A DNA stretch of 64,000 bases from Punica granatum (lineage: Eukaryota; Streptophyta; Magnoliopsida; Myrtales; Lythraceae). The position numbers and the translations under genes were made by a program. The stretch's first letter is position 1. The number at the start of each line of letters is the position of its first letter. The notes beneath the pieces are model-generated. The model had not been told where the DNA came from. It saw only the letters and a list, made by a program, of their open reading frames with translations, and did not search any database. The stretch lies in NCBI RefSeq assembly GCF_007655135.1, contig NC_045134.1, positions 12,792,982-12,856,981 on the forward strand, written 5' to 3'. Positions 22,477 to 33,379 of the stretch are shown piece by piece.

Positions 22477-23880
22477 TGACTAATTTAGCTCGAGATGGGT
22501 TTGCCTACTCAAAGATACAGCCTTCACAACGTGCATTTTTTTTCATTCATAATACTCGAACCTGAAACTTTACTCAAATGGAACAAATACCGAACTCGAA
22601 CTCTCATGTTAAACTGTGTACGAAGTGAAACGAACTGAACAACCAACACCAAACCAAAAATCACACTTCTAGCAAATATTTTGAGACAAATGCATAGATG
22701 AGATTTGAACCTAGCTTTGAAATTATCAAATCACATGGGAGTATACTTGAAAGTTGAAATTACTAAACGATCACCTTTGGTGAAAGGAGAGGGCCTTTCA
22801 GAAGAGACGAGGTAGGAACGGCTAAAAGGAGAGGACCTTGGTGTGGTGGCTCATCAATCAGCTAGCACCATCTTTCATTTCCTCACCTCCCTATTAGGTG
22901 CGAGATACAAGCAGTGGTGGCTTGTCAACTGACCACCATTTTTTGGGCGGCATAGGGAGGGCATGGAAGCCAACACACCCCTCCCTTTGTCATTCTCTTT
23001 CCTGTTTTTTGATTCTCAAAATCATATTTATTTGTTTAAATTATAAAAAATAAATAATATATAAAAATTTTCATGCTAGAAATGACGAACATCAGCCTTA
23101 TTGAGTAATGTTCTTTATTAGCACTTAATAGTTTTCCGGTATATCAAGCAATGTTTTATAGGAGCATTTGACGGTTCTCGCTTCATTCAAAGTTAAGAAC
23201 TTATTTCATTAATTATTATTTCAATTCCAATCAAACATAACCTTTATTTGTTGGTAATTTACCAAACTCAATTATTTCTTTTAAATAAATGATAGATTGG
23301 CATTTTACCCACTCGAAGTATCCCCGATTACTCCAAATATCATCGAGCATTCTAAATTCCAATCTAATGCTTCAATATCTGGGATATATCTTGAGTACGT
23401 GTAATGGGTACATCATTTAATTTCCACGGAGAAGATTTTGTTTCAGGTCGCTTGTTTGACAGCGCTTAATTTGTTCAGGTCACCGGACACAATGTTTGGA
23501 TTGAAGAAAAATGATGGGCAAGGCCGGATTATAACAAGATCTATACATTAATCCATGAAGTTCTGATCCATGCGCAGCAAGCCACTTCCTCATGGATACG
23601 ATTTACACAATGATCTTTTGATCGACCTAAGAGAATGCAAAATGAAACACGGTAGCAACAGAAACAGAACCAGACATCGACAACGATAGCTAGACTCACC
23701 AACGGTCTGCAGTTGCTCAAGTCAATTTACATGAAAGATGGCTAGACGTCCACAAGATGTTCACATGAAAGACTGATCATTTGAATTGATTTGAACCAAA
23801 GAATGTATGCTGGTCCGTTACCACATTAGCTTCCAGTCATACAATTGAATACAAAGTTAGCTCGCTATCGAGCCTATCCA
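22477..23880. other. Spacer downstream of the PHD gene
   Basis: No coding frame, terminal repeat or match to other parts of the window was recognised. Confidence 0.5.
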
Positions 23881-24118
23881 CCACATACAATTCTAAGGTA
23901 ATGAATGGATGTCAGTTCCCCTTCGTCAAACCAATCTACATTTTTCCCCAAGCAGCTACAAGTCAGCCAAAAACCTAAACAGTTTACTAACCTATCGCAT
24001 CTGGTTCTTCCCCCAAACACTCTCAGCAGAAGCTGGTTATCGTCAAGCACACCAAAGATTACAAAATCAATAGTACAAGGTTGGTATTACCTTTGCAGTT
24101 GTTTTCTTTCAGTCCATC

Positions 24119-27100
24119 TCAACCCTTTATCCTGACAGCAGCAAGGTTCTCTTCGAAGTTCAGAGTCTTTGCTGCATTAAGGAGCATGTCCATTCCTCCT
24201 CCTTTGCTTGATCCCTCACCAGCTTCTTCCTTTATTCTCTTTCCCTTGCCTCGATGTACCACTCTGTCTTTGATTTTCTTCCTCCCGCGTTTACCCTTTA
24301 CTTTTACACCCTCGCAGGCCCTCTTAACCCGGAGAATTGCTTGGATCCCAGCCTCACATTTGCTGCAAAACCACTTCCCCACCGGAATCTTACTTAGGGG
24401 GGGTTTCACGCAGTAGATGTGATATGCCTGATCACACGCATCACACAAGACGATCTTATCGTCATCCTGATCTGAGAGACACGCTTGGCAGAGGCAAGAA
24501 GGGCAGTACCAGTAGGAGGCATAAGACTTCAATTGCTTTGCAGTCAAGCATCTCTCATGGTAATTCCCATGAGGACAAAGAGAGTGACCACATTCTCTGA
24601 TAATTTCATCTTCAAACATGTCACTCCCACATGTGTTGCAGAGACCCAAAGAATTCTGCAATGGCTTGCTACTATCATCATCATTGCTACATGCCAAATC
24701 CTTCTCCCTGTTACTCAAAGCTATTTTCTCGCCGACACTAGTGAAGTCAGTTTTCAAACTGCATAACCTCTCGCACACAACACAGTTCTCGTGAGTCGGT
24801 CTTTTTCCATATGAAATGCATTGGGTGCAATACCAGTTCCGTGGGGGAATCTCTTCTACTGCAGGCTCAATACAAGAAACATGGTACATGTCTTCACATG
24901 AGTCGCATATTAAGCATTCCCTCCCATGTGCTCTCTCACCACAACGTCTACAAGTGCAGTCCTTGAACACACTCCAATCCCCTGCTTGTTCCAATTTGGT
25001 ATCACGCTGAGGATCTTGGGCATGTACCTAGCATGCAGCAAGCAAATTACTTTTCATTCAAACAGTCAACAAAACCAAGTCTGCAGTACATGAGGAAAGC
25101 CTGAGCAACATCCAATCCTGATGGCCTTTTATTTTATTTTATTTTATATTTTTCCTTTTTGCACCGGTGAAGTCCGATGAAAATGCACAAAATCTAAAGA
25201 ATAAGGCAATCAGGGCAAAGAAATATCTGTAAATCCTATTACTCCATATATAAATATCAACCTATAACCATATCATGTTATCAGCCAATTAATTAAAGGA
25301 CCTACAAACAGAAATGAAGTAATCTTTTCTTGGTCTGCTCTAGACACTGCCAGCAGGCTTCTGTCCACACAAGAGACTAAATGGCCGAAAATGTTGGAAT
25401 ATCTGCTTTCTGAGTAATACTAGCTAAGAAACTATAGTCCTAAGCATAAACATTATTTCTGTAGAATATGAATTTGCTATAGTATCTCAACCTCATTATG
25501 TTCTCTACCAGATGTGCACTCCGTTGCTTTTTTCACATAAGGACAAGAGGATCATAACAAAGAAAAAGAGAGGGAGAGACTGAGGTCTACGGATGACACT
25601 GCCACAATAGTGCGACAACATATTTTAAGACAACTTCTGCAAATGGCACGCACACACACACACATACATGACCAGCTATTTCTGATGGAAAACGGTGGAG
25701 CATAAAGAAGAAAACAGTACCATAACTTGTCTCACATGTTCATGACAAGGAATTCTAGATAGGTCTGCAAGACCCTTTGCAAGAGAAAGCAACTGAATAC
25801 CAATCCCTTCAAGCTTTCGCCAAACCTGCAAAATATGCTCAAGATAAGATTACCTCTTTTCAATTCTGGTTTATAAAACAAATGTGCTACTAAGAAATCA
25901 ATATCCTGAAGCTATATATGTAGACTCGTATTCAAACAAATGCACTAATGCAGAAGCAGAATAAAGTCCATATGTGATTAATACAAAGAGTAGCCAGTGC
26001 AAGCAAAAGGTTTTCCTGGGACAGCCAGAGGCACGAGAAGACGTCAGGAAAAGCCAAATCCATGTAGCACAATAACAATATGTCAGCTAACAACATTTCC
26101 TTGACAGCAAAAGGAGGCTATTGTCTATCCTTTGAAGATCATTAACTTGGCCATTTAAAGAAAGTGTGAAGCAAATCATAGACAAAACTTGGAAATTCAC
26201 TAAGCAAGTACATCACCTGCTCAAAGTCTGAAGAGAAACGTGCAGGTGAGTGTTTATAAATCCCTTCCTTCATCCTTGAGTCAATGAGTCCGAAGTCCAA
26301 TAAACGATCAATCTTGCTTCCTTGAAAATTTTCAGACAGAAGCTTACACAACAGATTAAACTTTCCAGATATTATAACATTGTAGAAAGCGCGTAGACAC
26401 GTCTCATTCATTGAGTCTTGATTGAATTCATCGGAGGAGCCGTTCAATGTACATCCAGCACCCTTAGCTGCAAAACCATTACACATCCACCCTGCCTGAG
26501 CAGCATGTCCAGGCCTTCCATCAGACATGAATACAGGTTCCTAAACAATTTATAATATACCATGCGTTAAATAGGAGGATGAGAAAGAGGTGAAAGGCAA
26601 GACCAAGATCAATGAGAATATGTTGTTCCCCAAACCTTAATTTTTGTACTATTAATGTCAAGCGAATGTTGGATTGCTTTCTTAATGCATCCTGCTAGAC
26701 CCCCGCCCTCACTCAATGAATGGTTTATCTGCTCCAACACAACTTTGCACCATTGCCCGTGTGTAGAATCGCTAAGATCATCAGCAGCTCCGTGAGAAGC
26801 TAATGTGGAGGCATGAACTTCTTCAAATACAGTGCCTTCTGAAGCTCTATCTTGCAGTTCCTTAGAAGTCTGCAAGGAACCAAACATAGACCCTGAGCAT
26901 AAACTATGAGAAACTGCAGCAGGGCAATGGAGAATCTCACAGAAAGATAATCTTTCAAATAGATATTATCAACGAGAAATGAGCCAGCCTCTTAATATCC
27001 ATTAGGTGAAGGACCCGAATTTTTTTATGACATTAAATGACATGTGCTACATTCTTCAACCACATCGAACATAAAACAACAGTCCTTACTTCAATTTCTC

Positions 27101-27774
27101 AATTCTCTAATTTCCTGCCTCATATGGCTGCTTCATTTAAAGCATAAGCAAATATGGACTTGGCCAACCTTGACCTTACGAGTCAGACAGACCTTCAAGA
27201 CTCTAGGCATGAACAGATTTGGTCTTGCAATTACTGACTCATCCTTCAGCCTTACTTCCCGAATAATTTGCAGAATTTGACACGGCAACACCATCGCCGA
27301 ATGATTCGTACTTACAACTGACTTGAATTCCACAGTTCAAGACTCGTTCCTCGGCCAAATGTCCAACTACTAGCGAAATTCGACAAGATTAACTCCTCGA
27401 ACTGACGACTCATGCTGGCAAATTCTTGAAATGGCGACTCAACAGCCGCATCCTCGTCAACGCAAAAAAGAATTCCCCGCACAATTAGGCCTCAAAAGCA
27501 CAATGCAAACCTGAGTTTCCAGCTGAACCGTCCCGTCGGTGTTCGGCGTCCCCTCCTGCCCGCTCCTGGTGGCGGAACTCGACTTCTCCAGTAGCTTGCG
27601 CCGCTTGTAAGTCCGGAAACCCACGGCGGCGCCGGAACTGCCTTCGCAAGGGTCGCTCTCGGCCGGCACTGTTGGGCAGCAAGGGTTCGGCTCATCGGGC
27701 TTCGGAGACGAACCGGCGACACCGCATTGACTGGTTCCCTCCTCAGCCGGAGCCCCGTCGTTTCCGGGGGCCAT
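24119..27774 (-). CDS. EHD3: PHD-finger protein, EHD3 type (five exons)
   Basis: Exons on the minus strand: 27,774-27,511, 26,869-26,636, 26,540-26,217, 25,825-25,721 and 25,027-24,119. All introns are GT..AG and all junctions are phase 0, giving about 611 residues. The start ATG at 27,774 opens an acidic leader followed by GFRTYKRRK, typical of this family. Exons 2-4 hold its conserved helical middle (QWCKVVLEQI; CLRAFYNVIISGKF; VWRKLEGIG). Exon 5 has a first PHD finger (C333-C379), a Cys/His extended zinc region (439-488), a second PHD finger (489-533) and a basic tail, probably a nuclear localisation signal (about 551-577). PHD fingers read histone tails. Rice EHD3 promotes flowering through Ehd1, and the family is nuclear. 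The family match is from remembered homologues; the function in this species is inference. The gene looks intact. Confidence 0.93.
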
Positions 27775-27799
27775 CGAAACCCTAAACTTTCGGAGGTCA

Positions 27800-28909
27800 A
27801 CTGTTGTAACTTCTTTCAGCCCATTTTCTCTTGGGCCTCCCTCTTTTTATATGTTTGCAAAAGCGTCCCTTCTTGTTTTTTTGGTTATTATGATTACACA
27901 CGAACTAAGGAGAAGGGGAAATCAAGAGGTACGGAAAGTCTCACTAGCAAAAGTCCAACTAAAACCAATTCAAGTCAAAGGCAATGCCACTGCACCAAAC
28001 TTCTCTTCTAACATGCTTCTTTTCATTTACGTTTTAATATATGTAGGTGTGTACCTAAATGGTCAAAACATAGTCAAATTTGCGCTATTCATACTTGAGT
28101 AATATTAGGTCGGTTTTTTGTCCGTTTTAGAGGAAGAGCAAACAAAGAGGCATGTGTAATCTTATTGATGTGAGAATAGAACATAGAACCTCTAGATTTT
28201 TAAGCAAGAGCCTGGCCACTTTCTCTAAATTAGATTATTCGATTTTTCTTATTTTTTTGGCTTAAAGAATAACCAAATAGGTTGGACTTATTTGGCTTTT
28301 AAGCCAAAAATATCCCTGGCTGCATTCACTAACAACAATCAAGATGTAGGTCAGTTTAACATCAAATCTGTATCCTCTACATAAAAAATCACATAAGAAA
28401 ATATCTCCACAATAAAAATAAAGATATATCGAATTTCGGTATTACAAATAACGGTCGTGGATGTAATAGTAGATAATAAGAATAAAGGAAAGTATTTCTA
28501 TTATGATAAAAATCATCAACATTTTCCCTGCTTCAGGTCGAGTTCTAAATTCTTTTCTCGAAAATATATCGAATCTCACATGAGCAATGATGCAATCTTT
28601 GAATAAGGATGACTTTAAATAGATTGCGATAGAGTTTTACGATTCTTCAACTCACATCTCAATCATCACCAGAAAAGTCTCAACCATTTCAATCAAAGAA
28701 CCAAAGAAAAGTCGAATTGGCTTCTCCCCTTATAAGGCTAGACTTAAACATGAAAATTGATAAATAGGTATAGTCCAGTCCCGTGACACTCAATTACCTG
28801 AAATCAAGTGGTTCCATGTTTAATACTCGTTTGTCAATGAGACTATTTATCCCCTTTTGTGTCCCATTTTTTTTTATAGTTTTTCTTCTCTTTTTTTTCC
28901 CTTTTTTTT
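27800..28909. promoter_or_regulatory. Upstream region of the PHD gene
   Basis: The 5' UTR and promoter should lie here because the gene reads leftward from 27,774. I see no strong TATA box near the start and no repeat. The small plus-strand frames at 27,727-28,102 look like noise. Confidence 0.35.
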
Positions 28910-29046
28910 GGTGAATTTGAGGCCGAGGCCCGAGTTCAATAAAAAATAACTCAAATAATGCAATAATGAGGCATGGTGGTGAATTTGGGTCCGAGACCCC
29001 AGTTCAATAGAAAAATAGGTCAAACAATACTATAACAAGGTATGAT
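28910..29046. repeat. Two 68-bp tandem repeats
   Basis: ggtgaatttgaggccgagg at 28,910 recurs as ggtgaatttgggtccgag at 28,978, each followed by ttcaataaaaaataactcaa-like sequence. The two units are diverged, roughly 80 percent alike. Confidence 0.75.
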
Positions 29047-29355
29047 GGCCTTATAACACCACCAAATAACAAGAAATGGAGCCCAAGTGGACAAATACCA
29101 TGTCTATGGACGACCGGTAGAGTGAGCATAAAAGCCAATTCGCATAGTGACTTCTTTCACGAAAGACGCGCTCGACCATCACTGTCCAATCCCGATGAGT
29201 CACGGTGAATATATCTCGTGCTAGTGCCCCCATTATATCTTAATAGACTCACGAGCCTCCTTAAATGATTTGTATAGATATGTATTTTTTTTGCTAGATA
29301 TATATACATATATACTCTCTCCTATCTTTCCCCCACTCAAAGTAATACTAGCCTG

Positions 29356-29519
29356 AATATCGAGAAATGGAGTGTAGTGCAGTGGCTAACACCCTCACTT
29401 GGTAACCTAGAGGTTCCAGGTTCAATTCTTATCAGTGGGACTACCCGTACCCCTTTATTTAGATTTCATTTTTATTTCCTTGTACTAAGGCATGAGCCTC
29501 CTATTGTAATAGAAAAAAA
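29356..29519 (+). mobile_element. Full-length SINE with target duplications
   Basis: Box A (tagtgcagtgg, 29,375-29,385) and box B (ggttcaattc, 29,419-29,428) have tRNA-like spacing. The tail is a short poly-A (29,513-29,520). The target duplication agtaatactagcctg occurs at 29,341-29,355 and 29,520-29,534 and can be read as up to 17 bases. It lies between the two host genes. It differs from the SINE-like family at 8,637. Confidence 0.88.
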
Positions 29520-29666
29520 AGTAATACTAGCCTGCCTCAATTTTTTTCCTTATTATTTTTGGACGAATATTATTCAATATAATAATTGCGCACAGGCAAA
29601 ATGTTTATTGAATTTGTTTGGACCATTAATCATATGTTTCCCATGTTGAGTCTCCGTCTAAGCATG

Positions 29667-29885
29667 TGTTAGGACCACGAAATTCGGGTCCAAGCTACGA
29701 GTAATTCACGTGCATCTCGTTGATGAAGAAAATGGATCCACAGCCCATGTTCAACCTCAAACACCTGCACAAGGGGAGATCCGAGGTGGTGCCCGATTTT
29801 CTTATCCAACGCTCAAGTCAGTGTGAGTCGTGAATATGAGAGAAAGTAATGAATTGTTGATAATATAGGAGAAAGTAATAATTGT
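29667..29885 (-). repeat. LTR fragment of the Tat-type family
   Basis: Its reverse complement matches 3,560-3,772, including the cttgtgcag…tgtttgag, gggctgtggatc and gtggtcctaaca landmarks. Only the 3' part of the LTR is present and no internal region adjoins it, so it is an LTR remnant in the opposite orientation. Confidence 0.75.
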
Positions 29886-31230
29886 GAGAGAAAATATAAT
29901 TGTGTAGGCCCCTTTAGTTTTTTAAATTTTTTTAATTATACTCCACTTAACTCCACTTATTTTCAATTCAACAAAATAGTTATTACTTTTCCCTTTTTCT
30001 TTAATTTTTTTAACCATTCAATTCAATTTTTAATACTAAACTATCCAAACTATTCATTACTTTTTTCACAATTCAACAACAGAATCATTACATTATCTCA
30101 ATTATTCATTACTTTTTCATATTTTTTCTCATAATTCAACAACATATGCATCATATATGGCACACATACATCCATAATATATATAATCGGTCATTATTAA
30201 TCGTATGAGTACATTACAATTATTTTTGCTAATCATAAGAATCTTATTATGTGTATACCAGCACAAGTAAAATTGACTCCTAAAAATAATTAATAGGGTT
30301 ATATTTAATAAGGCTAGATTCATAAATTTGCTTTATTGATAAATAATTTTTATTAAACTTTCTTATGTTATAAAATTATCGAATAATTCAAAAATAGTTT
30401 ATATTTTTCTATTACTTTAAGCACTATATTTGATATGATAGACATCTAAAATACGATATATATTTTTAAATTACTTATATAATTACAATTTTATATTATT
30501 AATTATCGTATGCACATATCCACATGATATCTATGGTATAATACACAATTTAATATATCCAAGTGCAAGCTCTTTCGAACTAATATAATATTTTCTGTGT
30601 GAATCCTAGTATCCGTAAGCCCAATTGGTTCCCAACTAATCCAATTGAGCCGAGTCAGTTTATTAAGAGGTAAAACTCTCTCAACGTGAATTTAATTCAT
30701 ATTGGATATATAAGACAATTAGTTGTAACATTATTATCAGTTTATTTATATTTAGTATAATTTTATTGAAAATTACTGTTTTAAATTCAAATTAATTATT
30801 GTTTTTATCAATAAGAAATATTTTGTTAAAAGTGTGAGTAATTCCCATAAAAATGATATTAGGTATGCAATAATAAACCTATGCAACGCACGGAATAGAA
30901 TACTAGTAATATTATAAGGTTCAATTATTTAAGATTTTCACGTACATTTAAAATGATGAGTAGTTAAACCTTTAAAATTAAGTGCTTTACCAATCTCTTT
31001 TTAGGGTTACAATAGCGTCGTGAGCTTGGAAGTAACGTATGATAGGCAAAAAGAGAAAGAAAATTAACCTTATAATGGTATTGATGAGAACAAATACGTT
31101 TAATTATTAAAACCAGTTCCTTTAAGAAAATTCAATCCAAAATTGCATATCTTTCCCCATTAAAATTTTGATAATCAATATATGGATGTGATGAGTAAAG
31201 AGGGAATAATATCAATTAAGTGTATATCAT
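29886..31230. other. AT-rich spacer
   Basis: Strongly AT-rich with many short pyrimidine words. A SINE-like piece (ccgagtcagtttattaagaggtaaaactctctcaacg) lies near 30,645-30,695. Nothing else was recognised. Confidence 0.45.
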
Positions 31231-31236
31231 TATGAA

Positions 31237-31731
31237 TCAAGAAACTGTAAACAACATCATATGCTTAAACTCCAGAAAATCGAGCAGCCCGTCCCTATTG
31301 GTATCGTATGCATTGATCATTCTCCCGCAGTCTCTGCCGCTCCTCTCGTCCCACATTCCCAACCTCGAGAGCACACTCTGGAGCTCCTCGGTAGAAATGA
31401 ATCCGTCACCATTGAGATCGAACACTTTGAAAGCCTGGAAAAGGTCATCCTCTTGATCGGTCTCCAGTTCGATGTTTTCCCTGGAGTCAGCCTCCTCTCC
31501 AATGGCGATGCTCCCGTTGCTTTTGTCCGAGATGGAGTTGTAGAAGATCAAGAACTCGTGAAAGTCGACACTCGATTTCCCGATGGAAGACTCAAGCTCT
31601 TCGAGGCTGTGTATGTGGCCGATCATGTTGAGGAGCCAGTTCAGCTCCTCAGTACTCAAGAGCCCGTCGCCATTCTTATCAAGGTTGTCAAAAACCCGAC
31701 GCAAGTCCTTAAGACCGAGGGGGGAGGACAT
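31237..31731 (-). CDS. Calmodulin-like calcium-binding protein, CML44 type
   Basis: An intact, intronless frame of 164 residues starts at ATG 31,731. Three canonical EF-hand loops are visible: residues 18-29 (DKNGDGLLSTEE), 105-116 (DLNGDGFISTEE) and 143-154 (DTNRDGLLDFLE). All keep Asp at position 1 and Glu at position 12. The second hand is degenerate (about 52-63, VDFHEF) and should not bind calcium. An acidic linker (about 79-96) separates the lobes. The length and the missing second loop fit plant CML44/CML45-type calcium sensors, which act in cytosol or nucleus; the exact subgroup is inferred. There is no signal peptide and no myristoylation glycine. A TATA-like stretch lies about 45 bases upstream and an (AT)n run about 110-135 bases upstream. 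Confidence 0.9.
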   Translation of the reverse strand: MSSPLGLKDLRRVFDNLDKNGDGLLSTEELNWLLNMIGHIHSLEELESSIGKSSVDFHEFLIFYNSISDKSNGSIAIGEEADSRENIELETDQEDDLFQAFKVFDLNGDGFISTEELQSVLSRLGMWDERSGRDCGRMINAYDTNRDGLLDFLEFKHMMLFTVS

Positions 31732-31840
31732 TCTCTCTAAGCGTTTGAAGGAAAGGGGATGAATCGTGGAGCTAGCTAGAATATATTTTTTGAGGAGAAT
31801 GACTGAATGAGGTTAGTTAAACACACGAACGCACACAAGG

Positions 31841-31841
<1 letters not shown>

Positions 31842-31868
<27 letters not shown>
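31842..31868. repeat. (AT)n microsatellite upstream of the CML gene
   Basis: A pure AT run of about 26 bases in the likely promoter of the CML gene. Confidence 0.9.
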
Positions 31869-31871
<3 letters not shown>

Positions 31872-32099
31872 TGTGTAGTTTGACAATTTGAACATGTTGT
31901 ACGGTTACGTACAATAATGCGGCTCGCGGGGTTTCGAACGAAGTTCACAAGAAGCTTCCTGTCGGGTTCATCCCTGAAACCTAATGACCTTTTTCGTACG
32001 TTGTTTTATGAGTATATCATCCAAAAAAAAAAAGCACGACTTTTACCGTCTTCTCTCTCTCTCTTCTTTTTTTTTTCTTTTTTCTTTTTTCTGATTCTA

Positions 32100-33245
32100 T
32101 CACAAACTTTGAGTAATAGCATAGAAATACATAATATTTGTTATGAATATAGCATGCAGTTAAATTTTCCATTAAATATAAGGGTAAATTGCACTGGTGG
32201 TCCAAAAAATTTTACAAATATTTCAATATGGTACAAAAAGTTTTTTTTGCTACTTGACTGTACAAAATGTTTCAAAGTTGTTTTAGTATAGTACAAACCG
32301 TCATCTCACCATTGACGCCGTCAAGCCGACGCTGTTGGTGCAAAACCGATTTTTGTGGGACGTTACATGATGGTGCAAAATGTTTTGAAATTATAACTTA
32401 ATAGTACAAAATGTTTTACGTAAGTTACATGATGGTGCAAAATTTACAGTCTTGTAAAGGACAGCTTGACGGTTTGTACTATATTGAAACAACTTTGAAA
32501 CATTTTGTACCATCAAGTAGCAAAAAAACTTTTTGTACCATATTGAAATATTTGTAAAACTTTTTGGACTACAAGTGCAATTTATCCTAAATGTAATGAT
32601 AACGGCTGACATTGACTTAATGGTGTCACATGACACAATATTATTGGAGGAGTGGACTCCACATCTTTTTATTCAATACAAATAATTCTAATAATTTAAA
32701 CTAAATTAAAAAGAAAAAAACGGAAGAAAGGGGAGGGGTCGGCAGTGGTAGTCACGCTGGCGGCCGCCACCCTCCCTTCCCCCCAAATCCTCTGCTGTCG
32801 CCGACCACTTCTGTTGTGGTTGGCGACCCCGATTGAAGTGGTGGTCGCCGCAATCGAGGCCCTCACTGTCGAAATAGAAAGAGGCTCGAAATTGGGGCTT
32901 TTTTTATTCCGGTTGTAGGGGCCTCGACTGCGGCCACTATCCACCCAATCGAGGTCGTTGGCCATAGCAGGGGTGGTCGGCGACCCCGATTGGAGGGTGG
33001 TGACCACTGGGTTCGCCACCACAGCAGACCCCGTCCCCTTTTCCACCATTTTTCTTTTTTTTTTTTGAATTATTTTTTTATTAAATGAAATAGTGTGGAG
33101 TTCACTTGTCCAATAATATTGTGCCACGTGGCACCGTTAAGTCCACGTCAGCCGTTACCGTTATATTTAGTCGAAAATTTAACAGCATACTAGATTCGCA
33201 ACTAAATTCGAAAGTCGTGTCTTTCTGTGTTATTTTTCAAATGTC
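32100..33245. mobile_element. Mutator-like non-autonomous element with long terminal inverted repeats
   Basis: The left arm from about 32,100 and the right arm ending about 33,245 pair over roughly 190 bases once the inserted MITE (32,182-32,587) is removed. The clearest match is atgcagttaaattttcc with atgctgttaaattttcg, continuing through aacggctgac and acaatattattgga. The GC-rich core (about 32,740-33,050) has a 143-codon minus-strand frame of low complexity that I do not regard as a gene. The exact ends and target duplication were not resolved. Confidence 0.6.
32182..32587. mobile_element. MULE-type MITE nested in the element above
   Basis: About 125-base inverted arms: the left begins GGGTAAATTGCACT and the right, on the other strand, GGATAAATTGCACT. 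Both continue through ttttacaaatatttcaatatgg. The 9-bp target duplication is taaatataa (32,173-32,181) and taaatgtaa (32,588-32,596). That target sits inside the terminal repeat of the outer element. Confidence 0.85.
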
Positions 33246-33254
33246 GTGTGTAAA

Positions 33255-33370
33255 CTAATATCCCGACTAATCCAATTGAAGCCGAGTCAGCCCATTAAAA
33301 GATAAGACTCTCTCAATCATGAATTTTCTCTATATAAGACTTGAATCTGAAACCTTTTTTAAGGGGAGAC
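33255..33370 (-). repeat. SINE-like fragment
   Basis: Shares ctaatccaattgaagccgag and gataagactctctcaa with the repeats at 8,637 and 30,645. Truncated. Confidence 0.45.
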
Positions 33371-33379
33371 ATTGTTGTC

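Noticed and set aside
29375..29428. Possible tRNA gene
   Set aside because: Boxes A and B are present but no acceptor stem or anticodon arm; poly-A and target duplications show a SINE.
31261..31740. 159-codon plus-strand frame
   Set aside because: Antisense shadow of the CML gene, whose EF-hand loops prove the minus strand.
32696..33127. 143-codon minus-strand frame
   Set aside because: Low-complexity reading of the GC-rich core and arms of a Mutator-like element.
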